Positions 61,229 to 61,791 of a DNA stretch of 61,791 nucleotides are shown here, piece by piece; the stretch's first letter is position 1, and the number at the start of each line of letters is the position of its first letter. A program made the position numbers and the translations under genes. This DNA is from Candidatus Omnitrophota bacterium (GTDB lineage Bacteria; Omnitrophota; Gorgyraeia; Zapsychrales; Fredricksoniimonadaceae). The notes under the pieces were generated by a model. That model was given only the letters and a program-made list of their open reading frames with translations. It was not told where the DNA came from and did no database searches. The stretch is taken from the NCBI GenBank assembly GCA_015232565.1, contig JADFZK010000013.1, positions 1 through 61,791 on the forward strand, given 5' to 3'.

Positions 61229-61791
61229 ATGGCCCTTTCATACATATATAGATTTATATTATCGACGCGCTCTGCGTCTATAATTCTATTTAATATAATC
61301 CTCTCTATATTTTCTCTCCGCACTCTTGGCTCTCTGCTTATTTTGGCCGCAGTTTTTCTAACGCCCTCGGTGGCTTTTTCTGCTTCGGATATTCAGGCTG
61401 TGCTGGACTCAAAGAATGGCGCCAGTTCCTTTGCAATTCAGAACAGTGATTCGGTTAACGTGGCCAATGTGGATTCCCTGGGGAATGCCACATTCAATGG
61501 CAATTCCACCACTGTCGGAAAAGCTACCGCTAATGGCGGCCTGGTTATTTCTACCGATGCTACTTTTAACGGCGGCATGTCGGTAGCGGGGCATTCAGTG
61601 TTGAACTCGGCGGGTGTTACCGGGGCGCTTACTGCGGGCAATTTGACGGCGGGAGCTACCACCGTGGATTCGTTGTACAGCCGGGGCGCGGTGGGTATCG
61701 GGACGGTCACACCGGCCAGCAGTCTGGATATACGTGGCGGCGGGGTGCGGATATGGTCGGGCAATGCTGGCGCCGGACAGGATCAATTGAC
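61229..61791 (+). CDS. Secreted fibre-like repeat protein, C-terminus beyond the window
   Basis: At least 187 codons, open to the edge. An unusually long N-terminal hydrophobic region (~residues 15-55, ending PSVAFSA) suggests an extended signal peptide. The mature part starts with short, Gly/Asn/Thr-rich beta repeats (VNVANVDSLGNATFNGN, GLVISTDATFNGGMSVAG) and RGAVGIGTVTPASSLDIRG, the collar-like motif seen in phage tail-fibre and endosialidase-chaperone proteins and some adhesins. Likely a surface fibre. Partial. Confidence 0.75.
   Translation, partial: MALSYIYRFILSTRSASIILFNIILSIFSLRTLGSLLILAAVFLTPSVAFSASDIQAVLDSKNGASSFAIQNSDSVNVANVDSLGNATFNGNSTTVGKATANGGLVISTDATFNGGMSVAGHSVLNSAGVTGALTAGNLTAGATTVDSLYSRGAVGIGTVTPASSLDIRGGGVRIWSGNAGAGQDQL

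Noticed and set aside
1..61791. tRNA, rRNA or integrase/att sites
   Set aside because: None recognised in any intergenic gap by reading both strands; island ends therefore cannot be tied to a tRNA insertion site.

Overview
The window looks like a chromosomal stretch of a diderm (Gram-negative-type), obligately cobamide-using bacterium. My best guess is the candidate phylum Omnitrophota (OP3). The basis is an outer-membrane TonB-dependent receptor with periplasmic partners, LspA/Lgt lipoprotein processing, a set of familiar bacterial housekeeping proteins, and a ~1057-residue protein at the left edge. That protein ends in a ~60-residue C-terminal module I recall from very large Omnitrophota proteins. 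The phylum call rests on recall, not on a search.

Layout. 1-5.2 kb: the large unknown protein, a small secreted protein, a cold-shock protein, MntP and a small acidic protein. 5.2-12.7 kb: AlkD-type DNA repair protein (minus strand), coiled-coil secreted protein, membrane glycosyltransferase-like protein, Dabb protein, a periplasmic folding/thiol group (FKBP isomerase, CcdA-like, TlpA-like lipoprotein), LexA, a solitary DNA methyltransferase and RidA. 12.7-20.7 kb: a compact cobalamin salvage operon led by a cobalamin riboswitch (cobC-cobU-cobT-cobS-btuF-btuC-btuD, joined by 1-4 nt overlaps). A second cobalamin riboswitch begins on the base after the btuD stop codon and precedes btuB. 20.7-30.7 kb: an accessory island with the tail of a decayed second TonB receptor, a 2156-residue Sec-exported SpvB/VCBS/RHS-repeat protein with a C-terminal toxin-like module and an adjacent 87-residue candidate immunity protein, a dead REP-associated transposase, a hipBA module and an AbrB/RelE-like module.

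30.85-34.5 kb: cobalamin-dependent methionine synthase metH (minus strand), the one evident consumer of B12 in the window. 34.7-37.5 kb: PilZ protein, TrpB2-type tryptophan synthase beta chain, YceI, and a TPR lipoprotein. 37.5-46 kb: ECF sigma factor, a tiny zinc-binding anti-sigma candidate, two receiver proteins, a secreted helical protein, and an AddA/AddB-like helicase-nuclease pair, mostly overlapping. 46-49 kb: receiver-yggS-proC, then mtnP. 49-54.7 kb: ileS, a DksA-like protein, lspA, lgt, rluD. 54.8-61.1 kb: coiled-coil membrane protein-aroA, then mreB-mreC-mreD-mrdA for rod shape. 61.2 kb to the edge: the start of a secreted fibre-like protein.

How it works together. The cell imports corrinoid through BtuB and BtuFCD, attaches the nucleotide loop with CobT/CobU/CobS/CobC, and feeds cobalamin to MetH. 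Both import/salvage units sit under B12 riboswitches. Regulation is visible at several points: a LexA-type palindrome inside the lexA promoter, near-leaderless promoters for lexA, metH and ileS, and an antiterminator/terminator switch upstream of cobC. Two 160-bp MITE-like elements in opposite orientation (46092-46251 and 52332-52491) fill gene gaps and abut start codons. The most unusual parts are the toxin/antitoxin island, the operon-internal riboswitch, the MITE pair and the large unknown protein at the left edge.
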